Notes: generated by a model not told the origin, from the sequence alone. Positions 40,244-50,771 are shown, counted from the first letter of the stretch. The stretch: 64,000 bases of DNA from Thermococcaceae archaeon (GCA_030156945.1 JASGLT010000006.1:38723-102722); one strand, 5' to 3'. Numbers and translations are program-made.

Positions 40244-41983
40244 ATGAACTCTGCTGTAATTGTTCTGCTGGCCGCTGCAATATACGTGGCCATGTACTTT
40301 ACCTATGGCAAAAGCCTCCAGAGCAAGGTTGTTAAAGCAGACCCCAACAGGCCAACACCGGCTCACAAGCTCTACGACGGCGTTGACTACGTCCCAGCAC
40401 ATCCGCTCGTCCTCTACGGACACCACTTCGCGTCAATAGCGGGTGCAGGACCGATAGTCGGTCCCGCGGTGGCAATGGCATGGGGTTGGCTGCCAGGACT
40501 CATATGGGTCTGGTTCGGAAACGTCTTCATTGGTGCCGTCCACGACTATCTCGCACTGATGTCATCTGTCCGCTATGATGGTAAATCCGTCCAGTGGATT
40601 GCAGGAAAGCTCATGAGCAAGAGGACTGGAGTGGCGTTCGAACTTTACATCTGGTTCACCCTGCTGCTCGTAGTTGCTGCGTTCGTTGCAGTAACTGCCA
40701 AACTCCTGACGACGACTCCGGAGGCAGCAACGGCAACACTGCTCTTCCTCGTGGTGGCAGTGCTCCTCGGATGGATGCTATACAAGATGAAGATGAACTT
40801 CACCGTGGCGACGATAATAGGCCTTGTATTGCTGGCAATCTCAGTTTGGATAGGCCTCAACTACCCGCTTGTCTTCGTTAACGGACAGACCGACGCGACC
40901 TCCGCAGCATACACCACCGCATACCACTACTGGAACATAATACTGCTCGTGTACATCATAGTTGCAGCCTCCCTGCCGGTCTGGGTTCTCCTCCAGCCCA
41001 GAGACTACCTCAACGCATACATCCTCTGGTTCGGCCTCCTCTTCGGCGGTATAGCCTTTGTATTGCTCGCTAAGGACTTCACCGCACCCGCCTTCACATC
41101 ATGGAGCGCCTACGTAATCAAGGGTACTGAGGCAGTTCCCTCCCCGTTCTGGCCGACGGTACCGTTAGTTATAGCCTGTGGTGCCCTCAGCGGCTTCCAC
41201 TCCCTCGTAGGCTCCGGAACTTCAAGCAAGCAGCTTGACAACGAGATTCACGGCCTCCTCGTTGGCTACGGCGGCATGTTCACCGAGGGCTTCCTCTCAA
41301 CGATTGTCATAACTGCCATAGCGGTCTACGGTGTCCAGCTTACCGGTCTTGAACCGGCCAAGTGGGCAACGGAGTATATAGCAAAGGGCGGCCTTGGAGC
41401 CTTCATCGGAGGCTACGCTAAGGGTGTCAGCGAGTTCTACGGCGTAAGCGAGACCTTTGGAAAGACCTTCGCCACTCTCTGGGTCTCGGCCTTCACACTG
41501 ACCTCCCTTGACACCGCCACGAGGCTTGGAAGGTTCGCCTGGCAGGAGCTCTTCGGAATGGTCGCCGACACGAGCCAGGGCGTGTGGAAGATCATCACCA
41601 ACAAGTGGCTCGCTTCAATAATCATAGCCGGTCTCGGAACCTGGCTTGCCTGGGGTGCGGGCTACAAAGTCCTCTGGCCGGCTTTCGCAGGAATGAACCA
41701 GCTCCTGGCAAGCATAGCAATGATGACCGGTGCCCTGTGGGTTGCCAAGGTGCAGAGGGCTGGAAAGTGGTCCTGGGCTGTCCTCCTGCCGGCACTGTTC
41801 CTCTGGATAACCGTTACAGCGGGACTCATTTGGTACATAGCAGTAGTGCCGCTGAGCGGAAGCACCCTCATAGCGGTTAAGGGTTCACTACTCGTCGGCC
41901 TGCTCCTGAACTTCCTCCTCGCATGGGACTTCTACATTGCCTGGAAGAAGCCGGAAGAGGAGTACGCCGCAGCCGCGGCCTGA
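40244..41983 (+). CDS. cstA: Carbon starvation protein CstA family transporter
   Basis: 579 aa; HHFASIAGAGPIVGPAVAMAWGWLP, SGTSSKQLDNE. Confidence 0.95.
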   Translation: MNSAVIVLLAAAIYVAMYFTYGKSLQSKVVKADPNRPTPAHKLYDGVDYVPAHPLVLYGHHFASIAGAGPIVGPAVAMAWGWLPGLIWVWFGNVFIGAVHDYLALMSSVRYDGKSVQWIAGKLMSKRTGVAFELYIWFTLLLVVAAFVAVTAKLLTTTPEAATATLLFLVVAVLLGWMLYKMKMNFTVATIIGLVLLAISVWIGLNYPLVFVNGQTDATSAAYTTAYHYWNIILLVYIIVAASLPVWVLLQPRDYLNAYILWFGLLFGGIAFVLLAKDFTAPAFTSWSAYVIKGTEAVPSPFWPTVPLVIACGALSGFHSLVGSGTSSKQLDNEIHGLLVGYGGMFTEGFLSTIVITAIAVYGVQLTGLEPAKWATEYIAKGGLGAFIGGYAKGVSEFYGVSETFGKTFATLWVSAFTLTSLDTATRLGRFAWQELFGMVADTSQGVWKIITNKWLASIIIAGLGTWLAWGAGYKVLWPAFAGMNQLLASIAMMTGALWVAKVQRAGKWSWAVLLPALFLWITVTAGLIWYIAVVPLSGSTLIAVKGSLLVGLLLNFLLAWDFYIAWKKPEEEYAAAAA

Positions 41984-42022
41984 ATTTCTTTCATATTTTT
42001 AACCTTTTTTGAGGGACAGGGG

Positions 42023-42307
42023 ATGTGGAAAATCAGAGATATTGTTTCAAAGCTCACCCTTCCGCTCCGCTTCCTATGGGAGTTTCACAGGGTGTTTGAA
42101 CTGTACTACATCCAGGGGATAAAATGGGAAGAGGAAGAGCTTGAAAACATATTCGCGCTCATACTCTTTGGAGATTACGTGGGCCTGCCACACCCTCCGA
42201 CCGTGCTTACATACAGGCTCCTTCCATACGTCATTAGGGAGCTGTACGTGATGGAGCAGAAGAGCAAGAAAGAGGTTTCCATGAAAACCGGATGGATAGG
42301 CGTTTGA
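42023..42307 (+). CDS. Hypothetical small protein A (paralog of 42319-42600)
   Basis: 94 aa; LENIFALILFGDYVGLPHPPTVLTYRLLPYVIRELYVMEQ. Confidence 0.8.
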   Translation: MWKIRDIVSKLTLPLRFLWEFHRVFELYYIQGIKWEEEELENIFALILFGDYVGLPHPPTVLTYRLLPYVIRELYVMEQKSKKEVSMKTGWIGV

Positions 42308-42318
42308 GGGGGATAAAA

Positions 42319-42600
42319 ATGCCGAAAAGAGTCCTTGAAGATGTAAAGGCTTTCCTGAAAGGGTTTGCAGAGTCGTTTAAGCACAATTCAACCGAATACC
42401 TTGAGTTTGAACTCAGGGAGCTTGAGAACGTCTTCGCTCTCACCCTCATGGGGGAATTCGTAGGAATACCGAGTCCGCCAACGACTCTGGTTATAAGGCT
42501 CCTCCCACACATGACCCGCGAGCTGTACGTGATGCAGAGAAGGGCCGTTGAAATGGACGACATTCTTGGCGAGCTCGCAGGGATGTTTGAAATCACATGA
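42319..42600 (+). CDS. Hypothetical small protein B (paralog of 42023-42307)
   Basis: LENVFALTLMGEFVGIPSPPTTLVIRLLPHMTRELYVMQR. Confidence 0.8.
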   Translation: MPKRVLEDVKAFLKGFAESFKHNSTEYLEFELRELENVFALTLMGEFVGIPSPPTTLVIRLLPHMTRELYVMQRRAVEMDDILGELAGMFEIT

Positions 42601-42610
42601 GGTGGTAGCC

Positions 42611-43606
42611 ATGCGAGAATTCTTCCTGCCGAAGAAAGACTACCGTGTTGTTTTCTTCATAGGGAAAGGCGGAGTCGGCAAGACGACGAGCTCTGCGGCA
42701 GCTGCCGTTGCCCTCGCCGACAAGGGCTACAGAACCCTCATAGTCTCACTCGACCCGGCGCACAACCTCGGTGACGTCCTCATGGAGAAGCTCTCAGATA
42801 AGCCAAAAAAGATAACGGAGAACCTCTACGCGAGCGAACTGGACATGGAGAAGCTGATAAAGAGCTATCTAAAGCACCTGGAGGAGAACCTCAAGCACAC
42901 CTACCGCTACCTGACGGTCATAAACCTCGAAAAGTACTTTGAGGTTCTCAGCTTCTCGCCCGGAATAGAGGAGTACGCAACGCTGGAGGCGGTAAAGGAG
43001 ATACTGATGAAGGGTGACGAATGGGACGTTATAGTGTTTGACACTCCCCCTACGGGACTAACCCTCAGGGTTCTTGCGCTCCCGAAGATATCACTCATCT
43101 GGACGGACAAGCTCATCGAGATACGGCGGGCAATTCTGGAGAGGAGGGCCGCAATAGCCAACATCCACGGCGAGCAGGAGTTCGTGGTCGATGGTGAGCG
43201 GATAAAACTCCCCACCAGGGAGAATGAAGACCCCGTGATGAAGGAGCTAAAAGCCTACAGGGAAGAAGTAGAATTCGTTGAGAGTGTCCTCACTGACCCG
43301 GATAAGACGAGCGTTGTGGCCGTTATGAACCCTGAGATGCTCCCGTTGTATGAAACTGCGAGGGCCTACGAGAGCCTCAGAAAGTTCAAAATCCCGTTCA
43401 ACATGATAGTGATGAACAAGGTCTTCGAGCTGAAGGGGGAAGTTCCGGAGCTGAAGGTCAAGCTGGAGGCTCAGGGGAGAGTACTAAAGGAGGTCTCAGA
43501 AAGGTTCAAAGGAGTTGACGTCGTGAAGATACCCATCTTTCCCGAAGAGCCCCGCGGCGTGGAGAGGCTCAGAGAACTTGGAGGGGCGATAATCGGTGAG
43601 AGTTGA
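42611..43606 (+). CDS. ArsA/GET3-family ATPase
   Basis: FFIGKGGVGKTTSSAAAAVALADKGYRTLIVSLDPAHNLGDVL. Confidence 0.94.
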   Translation: MREFFLPKKDYRVVFFIGKGGVGKTTSSAAAAVALADKGYRTLIVSLDPAHNLGDVLMEKLSDKPKKITENLYASELDMEKLIKSYLKHLEENLKHTYRYLTVINLEKYFEVLSFSPGIEEYATLEAVKEILMKGDEWDVIVFDTPPTGLTLRVLALPKISLIWTDKLIEIRRAILERRAAIANIHGEQEFVVDGERIKLPTRENEDPVMKELKAYREEVEFVESVLTDPDKTSVVAVMNPEMLPLYETARAYESLRKFKIPFNMIVMNKVFELKGEVPELKVKLEAQGRVLKEVSERFKGVDVVKIPIFPEEPRGVERLRELGGAIIGES

Positions 43607-43883
43607 GGAAATTTACCGGAGGCTTCGTAGAGTGAAGGAGCCCATAACGGAAATGGACATCGTTAGCCTTGGCCTCGTTGAGGGGGTTACCGTTGACGAA
43701 GATGGTGTTAAAATTTACCTCCGGCTCGCTGAGGGCATACGGCATCCATTCCAGAACGCTCTCAGCTGGCCGGTCCGTTGGAGGATTGTGAAGGACATAG
43801 TGAATGCCCTCGATGATGTGCCAAAACTTGAAATACTGGAAGCCAGCAACCTTGTTAGGTACTACCCTGAGGAGGATGATTGA
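43596..43883 (+). CDS. DUF59/MIP18-like protein
   Basis: 95 aa; VEEIYRRLRRVKEPITEMDIVSLGLVEGVTVDEDGVKIYLRL; no Cys. Confidence 0.7.
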   Translation: MRVEEIYRRLRRVKEPITEMDIVSLGLVEGVTVDEDGVKIYLRLAEGIRHPFQNALSWPVRWRIVKDIVNALDDVPKLEILEASNLVRYYPEEDD

Positions 43884-43884
43884 G

Positions 43885-44538
43885 ATGGACAACCAGCTCC
43901 TGTTCACAATAATATTTGTGCTGGCGGGAATCTCTGTGATGCAGTACTACCGTGGAAGGAAGCTGAACCTGCTCCTTATGGAGCACTACATAAGGGCAGT
44001 CAAAGAGGTGGTAAAACCCGAGGACGAGAACTACACGTGGCTTGGTGGCTACATAGGCTTCCGCGCGGAGTACAAGGTAAACCGTGACAACATAAGGAAG
44101 TTCGAGTACACCCTCACGCTCCTTCCAAGGCACAGCATCCTTTACTTCCCGATTTCGCTGGTCACGAGCAGACACGACAAGCTGTTCATAGTCGTCAAAC
44201 CCTTTGCCCAGATCAAGCGCGAGGCCCACCTCATCCAGAAGGGCTACTACCGCTTCAAGCCGAAGATAGAGAACGAGCCCCTCCTCCAGAGGGAGGTCAT
44301 AGAAGTAGCGGGTAAGGAGTACGAGGCACTCTTCGAAAAGAAACGCGATGTGGAAAGGCTCAAATCCCTCTTAGAGAGTATGTCAAAGCCCCACAACATC
44401 AAACATGTCTCCATCACCCCCAGCACGAACGTCCTCTACGTCTTCATGAAGCCAGAGCCGGAGACAATAGGAGAGGACGTCGAGAAAATCGTCCGTTTTG
44501 CCAACGAAAAACTCAAGGAAAGCCCATTCTCTTCCTGA
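43885..44538 (+). CDS. Hypothetical membrane-anchored protein of the CstA cluster
   Basis: N-terminal TM LLFTIIFVLAGISVMQYY; tightly follows DUF59 gene. Confidence 0.75.
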   Translation: MDNQLLFTIIFVLAGISVMQYYRGRKLNLLLMEHYIRAVKEVVKPEDENYTWLGGYIGFRAEYKVNRDNIRKFEYTLTLLPRHSILYFPISLVTSRHDKLFIVVKPFAQIKREAHLIQKGYYRFKPKIENEPLLQREVIEVAGKEYEALFEKKRDVERLKSLLESMSKPHNIKHVSITPSTNVLYVFMKPEPETIGEDVEKIVRFANEKLKESPFSS

Positions 44539-44588
44539 ATTTTCCTTTTCAAGCGCAACCCTTTTATGGGTTAAACTTCAAGTTATAC

Positions 44589-44876
44589 TTGGTGATACCA
44601 GTGGTTAGTATCCGCCTGAAGGTCGGCCCGAAGGGTCAGATAGTTATCCCAAAGGTTTTCAGGGAGGCCTACGGAATTAAGGAGGGCGGTGAAGTTATAG
44701 TGGAGCCTACTGATAGGGGGCTGATGATAATACCCAAGAAAAGTAAGGAGGAGTTGATAAAAGAACTCCTAGAATGGAAGCACAAGAGAGCAAAGGGGAA
44801 GCCCGCCAAACTTGGGGACCTCAAAGGAATAAGCCTCGAAGACGAGTTCGACGAGGCATGGGGGATAGAGGGATGA
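44589..44876 (+). CDS. vapB: AbrB/VapB-type antitoxin
   Basis: VSIRLKVGPKGQIVIPKVFREAYGIKEGGEVIVEPTDRGLMIIPK. Confidence 0.92.
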   Translation: MVIPVVSIRLKVGPKGQIVIPKVFREAYGIKEGGEVIVEPTDRGLMIIPKKSKEELIKELLEWKHKRAKGKPAKLGDLKGISLEDEFDEAWGIEG

Positions 44877-45277
44877 AGCTTTTCATTGACGCAAACCTCC
44901 TGGTGTATCTGCTAACAAAAACTCCTGACGAGGCAAAAAGGCTCGTGGAATTCTACGCGGATCTCGTGGAAAAACATACGCTCTACACCAACCCCCTGGT
45001 GCTCGACGAGACCATCCACGTGTCGAAAAAGAAGTACAAAGTCCCCTATGATACTTCCATTCAGTTCATAGACGAAAAAGTCCTTCCATACGTCAACGTC
45101 CTCCCGCTGACTGTCCTTGATTACCTCACGGCCAAAGAAATAATCCTCAAATACAACCTACGTCCCTCGGATGCCATCCACGCCGCCACGATTCAGAACA
45201 ACGGCCTTCAGGCGATTGTGAGTGAGGATGAGGATTTTGATAAACTTCCACTCAAAAGGATATGGCTGGAGGTCTGA
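44873..45277 (+). CDS. vapC: PIN-domain toxin VapC
   Basis: MKLFIDANLLVYLLT; LRPSDAIHAATIQNNGLQAIVSEDEDFD; 4-nt overlap with antitoxin. Confidence 0.92.
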   Translation: MKLFIDANLLVYLLTKTPDEAKRLVEFYADLVEKHTLYTNPLVLDETIHVSKKKYKVPYDTSIQFIDEKVLPYVNVLPLTVLDYLTAKEIILKYNLRPSDAIHAATIQNNGLQAIVSEDEDFDKLPLKRIWLEV

Positions 45278-45280
45278 GGT

Positions 45281-46063
45281 ATGGAAATCTACAAAGCCAA
45301 ATTCGGAAAACCCGAAAGGGGATGGGTTATCTTAGTTCACGGCCTTGGAGAACACAGCAGGAGGTACGGAAAGCTCATCTCGATGCTCAACGATGCAGGC
45401 TTTGCCGTCTACACCTTTGACTGGCCAGGACACGGAAAGAGCCCCGGTAAGAGGGGTCAAACCAGCGTTGAGGAGGCCATGGAGATAATCGACTCCATAA
45501 TTGACGAAATCGGCGAAAAGCCCTTCCTCTTCGGCCACAGCCTCGGTGGTCTAACGGTGATAAGGTACGCCGAGACCAGGCCGGACAGGATAAGGGGCGT
45601 CGTCGCTTCATCTCCAGCTTTGGCTAAAAGCCCCAAAACGCCGGGCTTCATGGTTGTCCTTGCCAAGGTTCTTGGAAGGATAGCCCCTGGTCTGACACTC
45701 TCCAACGGCATTGACCCGAATCTCCTTTCAAGGAATCCGGATGCAGTGAAGCGCTACATCGAAGACCCCCTCATCCACGACAGGATCTCCGGAAAGCTCG
45801 GCATGAGCATCTTCACCAACATGGAGAAGGCACACGAAGATGCAGGCAGGATTAAGGTACCCATTCTCCTTCTCGTCGGCACCGGCGACCTCATAACACC
45901 ACCCGAGGGCTCAAGGAAGCTCTTCGAGGAGCTTAAGGTGGAGGACAAGGAAATCAAGGAGTTCGAGGGTGCCTACCACGAGGTCTTTGAGGATCCTGAG
46001 TGGGGTGAGGAGTTCCACAGGGCGATAGTGGAGTGGTTCGTGGAGCATTCGGAGAGGGCTTGA
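45281..46063 (+). CDS. Alpha/beta hydrolase, monoacylglycerol lipase/lysophospholipase-like
   Basis: VILVHGLGEHSRRYGKL; FLFGHSLGGLTVIRYAE. Confidence 0.92.
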   Translation: MEIYKAKFGKPERGWVILVHGLGEHSRRYGKLISMLNDAGFAVYTFDWPGHGKSPGKRGQTSVEEAMEIIDSIIDEIGEKPFLFGHSLGGLTVIRYAETRPDRIRGVVASSPALAKSPKTPGFMVVLAKVLGRIAPGLTLSNGIDPNLLSRNPDAVKRYIEDPLIHDRISGKLGMSIFTNMEKAHEDAGRIKVPILLLVGTGDLITPPEGSRKLFEELKVEDKEIKEFEGAYHEVFEDPEWGEEFHRAIVEWFVEHSERA

Positions 46064-46064
46064 G

Positions 46065-46696
46065 ATGAGGGTCGATAGGGAACGCCTTTTCCATGTTTCC
46101 GCTTTCCTTCCTCTTCTGACGGTGCCGTGGCTCGGCACAACATGGTTAATCTTCACGGTTTTTGGCGCACTCCACAGATTTAGGGCAAGGGCATGGATCC
46201 TCTACGAACGTCATGGGGAAATTTTAAAGCGTATCTGCTCGTTGGTATGGCCTCCGCCTACCTGGTGGAAGTGCTTGCAGTAATCGACAACCTCAAACTT
46301 CCGCCAGAAGAGAGGATACTCCTCAATCCAGACCCGCTGACCGATTTGTACCTCGCTTTCGCCTACTACTTCCCCTTCGTCCTCTACTGGGGGCTGACGG
46401 TCAGGAGGTACGACTACTCCTGGAGGGAGGTTTTTCTGATAGGCGGCGCCACCGGAATACTAATGGAGCAGATGGGGGCGGTCTTTCTCTCGTTTAATCC
46501 CATAGCGTGGCTATACGTTCTCCTCGTCTACGGCTCCTACAAGGCCATCCCGGTGCTCGTGGCGGAGCGCTGTTTGGAAGGAATGGATAGAAAGGAGCTG
46601 AAGGTGTGGAAAAAGCTTGTCCTTGGAGCCCTTATAGAGTTCCTGGCCTTCGTCTCCGCTGGAGGACTACTATGGATTTTTGGAATTGCTCTGTAG
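46065..46696 (+). CDS. Integral membrane protein split across two frames (46065-~46229 frame, then 46193-46696 frame); programmed or mutational -1 shift
   Basis: Upstream frame ...YERHGEILK and downstream frame AYLLVGMASAYLVEV... join at T_TTA_AAG (46223-46229). Confidence 0.6.
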
Positions 46697-46782
46697 CGTG
46701 AAAGCCGGCACTTATCACAACCCTTTTATCGGGCAAGGTGGAAGGAATTCGGTGGGAGGCTCACTTTGGGCCCCGATAGGGT

Positions 46783-47616
46783 ATGCACTCCCGGGTGGCT
46801 TCGATGCTCCTCGACACTTTTCCCGGCTTCCTGGATGAGTGGGACGGGAGCGTAGACAGCTGGCTCCGGTATATTCGGGAATACCTGGAGCTATTTGAGA
46901 AGATAAAGTGGGACTACGAGCGCTATGGAATGGACTGGAGGGAGTTTACGAAGTTACTTTTAAAACGAAACGTGGAGGAGCTTGCCCTTGCCCACGAAAA
47001 GCTGCTTGAGGTTCTTCCCAGGGTGGAAACCAAGATTGAGGGGCTTTTTGGCATCACACCAAAGGACTACAACGTGGTTCTCTATGTAGGTCTTGAAAAC
47101 GGTGCCGGCTGGGTGACCGAATTCCTTGGAAAGCCCTCCGTCCTGTTCGGCCTTGAGGCGATAGCGGAGCTGGGGTGGGGAGAGAGGCTTGAGGGGCTGG
47201 TGGCTCACGAGCTCGGCCACGTGGTTCACTGGCTCCTCAGGGGGGAGAACATAGAGTTGATTGAGAACGAACCCGCGATGTGGCTCTACACAGAGGGCTT
47301 TGCCCAGAGGGTTGAGGACCTAGTGACCGGAAGGCCCTGGCACCTGGAGGAGGAAGGGTGGTTCGAGTGGTGTGAAGCTAACAAGGGGCTCCTGAAGGGG
47401 GAGTTCCTCAGGAGGATTGAGGAGAATGAACCCCTGAACCCGTTTTTTGGCTCGTGGTACACGCTCTTCGGGCGGCAGTTTACCGGCTACTACCTCGGTT
47501 ACGCCTTCATACGCTGGCTTGAAAATAGGCTTTCTCTGGTTGAGATTGCAAAGATGGAGGCCTCGCGAGCCATGAGGGAAATCATGGATTTTTTGGGTCT
47601 GGAAGATTCTCTCTGA
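46783..47616 (+). CDS. Predicted zinc metalloprotease (HExxH)
   Basis: 277 aa; VAHELGHVVHW motif with downstream acidic region. Confidence 0.7.
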   Translation: MHSRVASMLLDTFPGFLDEWDGSVDSWLRYIREYLELFEKIKWDYERYGMDWREFTKLLLKRNVEELALAHEKLLEVLPRVETKIEGLFGITPKDYNVVLYVGLENGAGWVTEFLGKPSVLFGLEAIAELGWGERLEGLVAHELGHVVHWLLRGENIELIENEPAMWLYTEGFAQRVEDLVTGRPWHLEEEGWFEWCEANKGLLKGEFLRRIEENEPLNPFFGSWYTLFGRQFTGYYLGYAFIRWLENRLSLVEIAKMEASRAMREIMDFLGLEDSL

Positions 47617-47695
47617 GCTTTCCCACTGTTCGGCTAAAGCGGGACACCCAAAGTTATTTTTACCCTGGAGACAATATCACTGTCGAGGGGTTATC

Positions 47696-49759
47696 ATGGA
47701 GTGGGAAGTCTCTCTGATAAAAATGGCTCCTGCAGATTTTTTGGCGGAGGCAATTTCAGAACTCTTGCGTAAATCCGGTTTTTCGGAGGTGGGCAGAGAG
47801 TACAAGAAAAAAGAGGGTGTAAGCTTGGTTCTGGTCACAGGTGAACGCGAAAATCCCTTCAGCGGTAAGGAGAGGCTTACAGTTGGAATCCTTAGGGGAG
47901 AGGCCGAGGTTGAATGGCTAAAATCTCAGCTGGATAAGTACGATAATCTTGTCATAGTCCCCCTTGAAAGCCCCCTTTCCCTTGAGGGCGTGAGGGTTAT
48001 CCCCCCCGAATGGCTTGTTGAAACTTTTTCGAAGTACGAGGTTTCGGTGCCGAGAACGCTCGTTGAAAAGTTTCTCCCCCCTGGGGAAACCACTTCTATT
48101 GAGCTTAAGAAGTTTGTCTTGGATGGGCCGTTCATCGATGAGGTGTCGCCTGGCAAGCTCGTAGAGGATGCAAAGCGTCTGCTCATGTACAAATACGGTC
48201 TGGCTCCCGAGGAAGTAACAATTGAGGGGCTTAAGCTGCATCTTAAGGCAGTTTATGCCGTTGTCCTTTCGAGGGAGAACGGAACGGTGATGAGGGCCCT
48301 TGTGGATGATAGGGGAGTTACTCTGGAGCCCCAGGGGAAGCTCAGGGGTCTTGTGATGAGAATACTCCTGGAAGATGTTTCTACAGTTCCCGCCACGGAG
48401 GTTTTGGTTGAGGACGGAAGGGACGCTGGGGCGGAAGCCATTGAGGAAGCCGCAAGGAGGGGCATCCTTGACGTGCGGGTTGGAGGTGTTAGACACGCCT
48501 ACGCCCTCAAGGGCGCTGAAGTTTCTTTTAGAGTGGGGTCAAACAGCGGTAAAGTTACCTTTGACCTTGCGGGAGGCCTCGTAAAGACGGACATGAAGCC
48601 CCTTTCCGAGGAGGTTTTGAGGGAGATCGCCACAAACAGCATGGTTGAGCTAACCGGTGAGGAACCGTCTGAGGTGTCCATGGCCCGGAAGGGAACAAAA
48701 TGGTTTCTGGTGAGAGGCCGTACGGAGCGGCACTTATTCGAGTTTGAGATAAATGCATACAGCGGCAGGATCAAAAGAAAGTCAGTGTCCCTGAATGAAG
48801 AGGCGATACTCAGGGAGATTCACATGAAGTATCCCGATGCAAGAATTCTTGGCGCCAGGAAGGGGCCAGAGACCGTAACTGTCGACCTCGTTGTAAATGG
48901 CATGGTAAAAACCCTTACCCTAAATCTGGCAACGGGGGAGATAATTGAGGAGAGGGAGCTTGCGTCGCCGGTTAGGATAATTTTTGAGAGGATGGGAGAA
49001 ATCGGCAGGTTATTGGATGAGGGGGATTTGGAGCTCAGGGAGTGCAGGGTGGTTGACCACAAGATAGTTGAGGCGGAAGTCACTGCCCCCGGCTTAAGGG
49101 CCTTTTTGAGGTACGATTCTAAATCGGGTGAAGTGCTCGATTACAAAATGGAAATTGGGAGAGAGATTGCCACGTCGCTGGCTCTGATGCACTACCCCGG
49201 CTCAAAAATAGTCTTCGCTGAGGATTCAGGGGAGTCCTATCTGATTACCCTCGAAAGGGAGAGGGACATAGTGAAGGTTCTCGTAACAAGGTACTGCTCC
49301 TTAACTGAAATAGACCGCTATCTCAAGGAGAGCGTGGTGGAGGAAATCGCCCTCCAGGAGATTGAAAAAATAGATCCCAGTCCCCTCGTGGAGGGCCTGA
49401 GACTCTCTGAAAACTGGGAGGTGGAGTTTTCGGGCTCGAGGACTTTTGGGCGCCTCTTAATCCACAGGAGCAGTGGGGAAGTTCTCTCGATGGTCTACCA
49501 GTACACTGAGAGCGCAATTTCCAAAATGTTTGAGGAGTTCGTTAAAGAGGAGTACGGGGAGGATATTTCAGTTGAATGGGTTGCTCACAACATAGAGGAG
49601 GGAATCGTGGCGATTAAGGGCGTGGGAAATAAAAACACGTATTTCGGAAAGTACGAGGCCCACACAGGAAAGCTCTTGGAACATGACGTCGTACCCTCTG
49701 AGGGCATTGCCTCAAAGCTCAAGATGTCCCAGGTGGCGGGTAAGTACGTGGTCAAATGA
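47696..49759 (+). CDS. Large hypothetical protein with tandem PepSY-like repeats
   Basis: 687 aa, no signal peptide; repeated pattern [13 protein letters not shown] / [13 protein letters not shown] / [15 protein letters not shown] / [13 protein letters not shown] / [11 protein letters not shown]. Confidence 0.7.
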   Translation: MEWEVSLIKMAPADFLAEAISELLRKSGFSEVGREYKKKEGVSLVLVTGERENPFSGKERLTVGILRGEAEVEWLKSQLDKYDNLVIVPLESPLSLEGVRVIPPEWLVETFSKYEVSVPRTLVEKFLPPGETTSIELKKFVLDGPFIDEVSPGKLVEDAKRLLMYKYGLAPEEVTIEGLKLHLKAVYAVVLSRENGTVMRALVDDRGVTLEPQGKLRGLVMRILLEDVSTVPATEVLVEDGRDAGAEAIEEAARRGILDVRVGGVRHAYALKGAEVSFRVGSNSGKVTFDLAGGLVKTDMKPLSEEVLREIATNSMVELTGEEPSEVSMARKGTKWFLVRGRTERHLFEFEINAYSGRIKRKSVSLNEEAILREIHMKYPDARILGARKGPETVTVDLVVNGMVKTLTLNLATGEIIEERELASPVRIIFERMGEIGRLLDEGDLELRECRVVDHKIVEAEVTAPGLRAFLRYDSKSGEVLDYKMEIGREIATSLALMHYPGSKIVFAEDSGESYLITLERERDIVKVLVTRYCSLTEIDRYLKESVVEEIALQEIEKIDPSPLVEGLRLSENWEVEFSGSRTFGRLLIHRSSGEVLSMVYQYTESAISKMFEEFVKEEYGEDISVEWVAHNIEEGIVAIKGVGNKNTYFGKYEAHTGKLLEHDVVPSEGIASKLKMSQVAGKYVVK

Positions 49760-50771
49760 CATCGCGCCTGTCAATGATGTGTTCCAGCTCGGGCCCGGTC
49801 TTTATGAGTCCAACCGGAACGCCCACTCTCTCCTCTATTTCTTCCACAAACTCCTTTGCTTTCCTCGGAAGTTTGTCATAGTCCGTTACACCGAAGGCTT
49901 CTTTATCGTACTTGTCGAGCATCGTTATCGCGAGCATAGTCGCACCATTTATTCTCGCGGAGTAGCGGGCAAACTCAAAGTCAAACCATCCCACCCTTCT
50001 TCTTCTGCCGGTTACGGTTCCATACTCAACGAGCCCAAGTCTGTCTGCCTCTTCCTCGCTCATCTCCGTCGGGAACGGTCCGGCCCCGACCCTCGTCGGA
50101 AAGCTCTTGAAGACGACTATGACGTCATCAACCCTCGTAGGTCCGATTCCAACGTCGCTCGCTATAGCTGAGGCCGTCGTGTCCTTTGAGGTCACGTAGG
50201 GGTAGGTGCCATAGTAGAGGCTCAGCCCGAAGCCTTGGGTTCCCTCCACGAGAACGAGCTTGCCCTCATCGAGCGCATCGTTCACCTCTGCAGCAACGTC
50301 TGTGAGATAAGGCTCGAGCTCTTTGAGATCCTTTGCGAGCTTCCCTCTTCTCATGACCCTGTCCGCGTTCGCCGGCCCGCACCCGCTTCCAGTGGTCCCA
50401 ATCTTCCCATGAAGATGGCTGTTGCTCCTGTCTAGCTGCTTGTGCTTTTCTTCGATTATGGCACACCGGTAGTCTATTCCCGCCCTCTCCGAAACGTTGA
50501 AATCCTTAAGGTGCTCAAGTTCGCTGAAAAATACTTCCGGATCCACAAGAACTCCCGCGCCCACTAAAAGTCTGGCTTTAGTCTGCATAAAACCGGTTGG
50601 GAGCTGCCTAACTGCGTACTTCCTGCCGTTTATGAAAACGCTGTGCCCCGCGTTTGTCCCGACGCCGCCACGTGCTATTACCTCTGGCTCGTCCTTGAGG
50701 GCGAGGTAAGCTATTACAGAACCCTTGCCCTCATCTCCCCATTGACCGCCAACAACTATGTAACTTGGCAT
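49752..50771 (-). CDS. purA: Adenylosuccinate synthetase
   Basis: 339 aa; [19 protein letters not shown]. Confidence 0.97.
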   Translation of the reverse strand: MPSYIVVGGQWGDEGKGSVIAYLALKDEPEVIARGGVGTNAGHSVFINGRKYAVRQLPTGFMQTKARLLVGAGVLVDPEVFFSELEHLKDFNVSERAGIDYRCAIIEEKHKQLDRSNSHLHGKIGTTGSGCGPANADRVMRRGKLAKDLKELEPYLTDVAAEVNDALDEGKLVLVEGTQGFGLSLYYGTYPYVTSKDTTASAIASDVGIGPTRVDDVIVVFKSFPTRVGAGPFPTEMSEEEADRLGLVEYGTVTGRRRRVGWFDFEFARYSARINGATMLAITMLDKYDKEAFGVTDYDKLPRKAKEFVEEIEERVGVPVGLIKTGPELEHIIDRRDVI

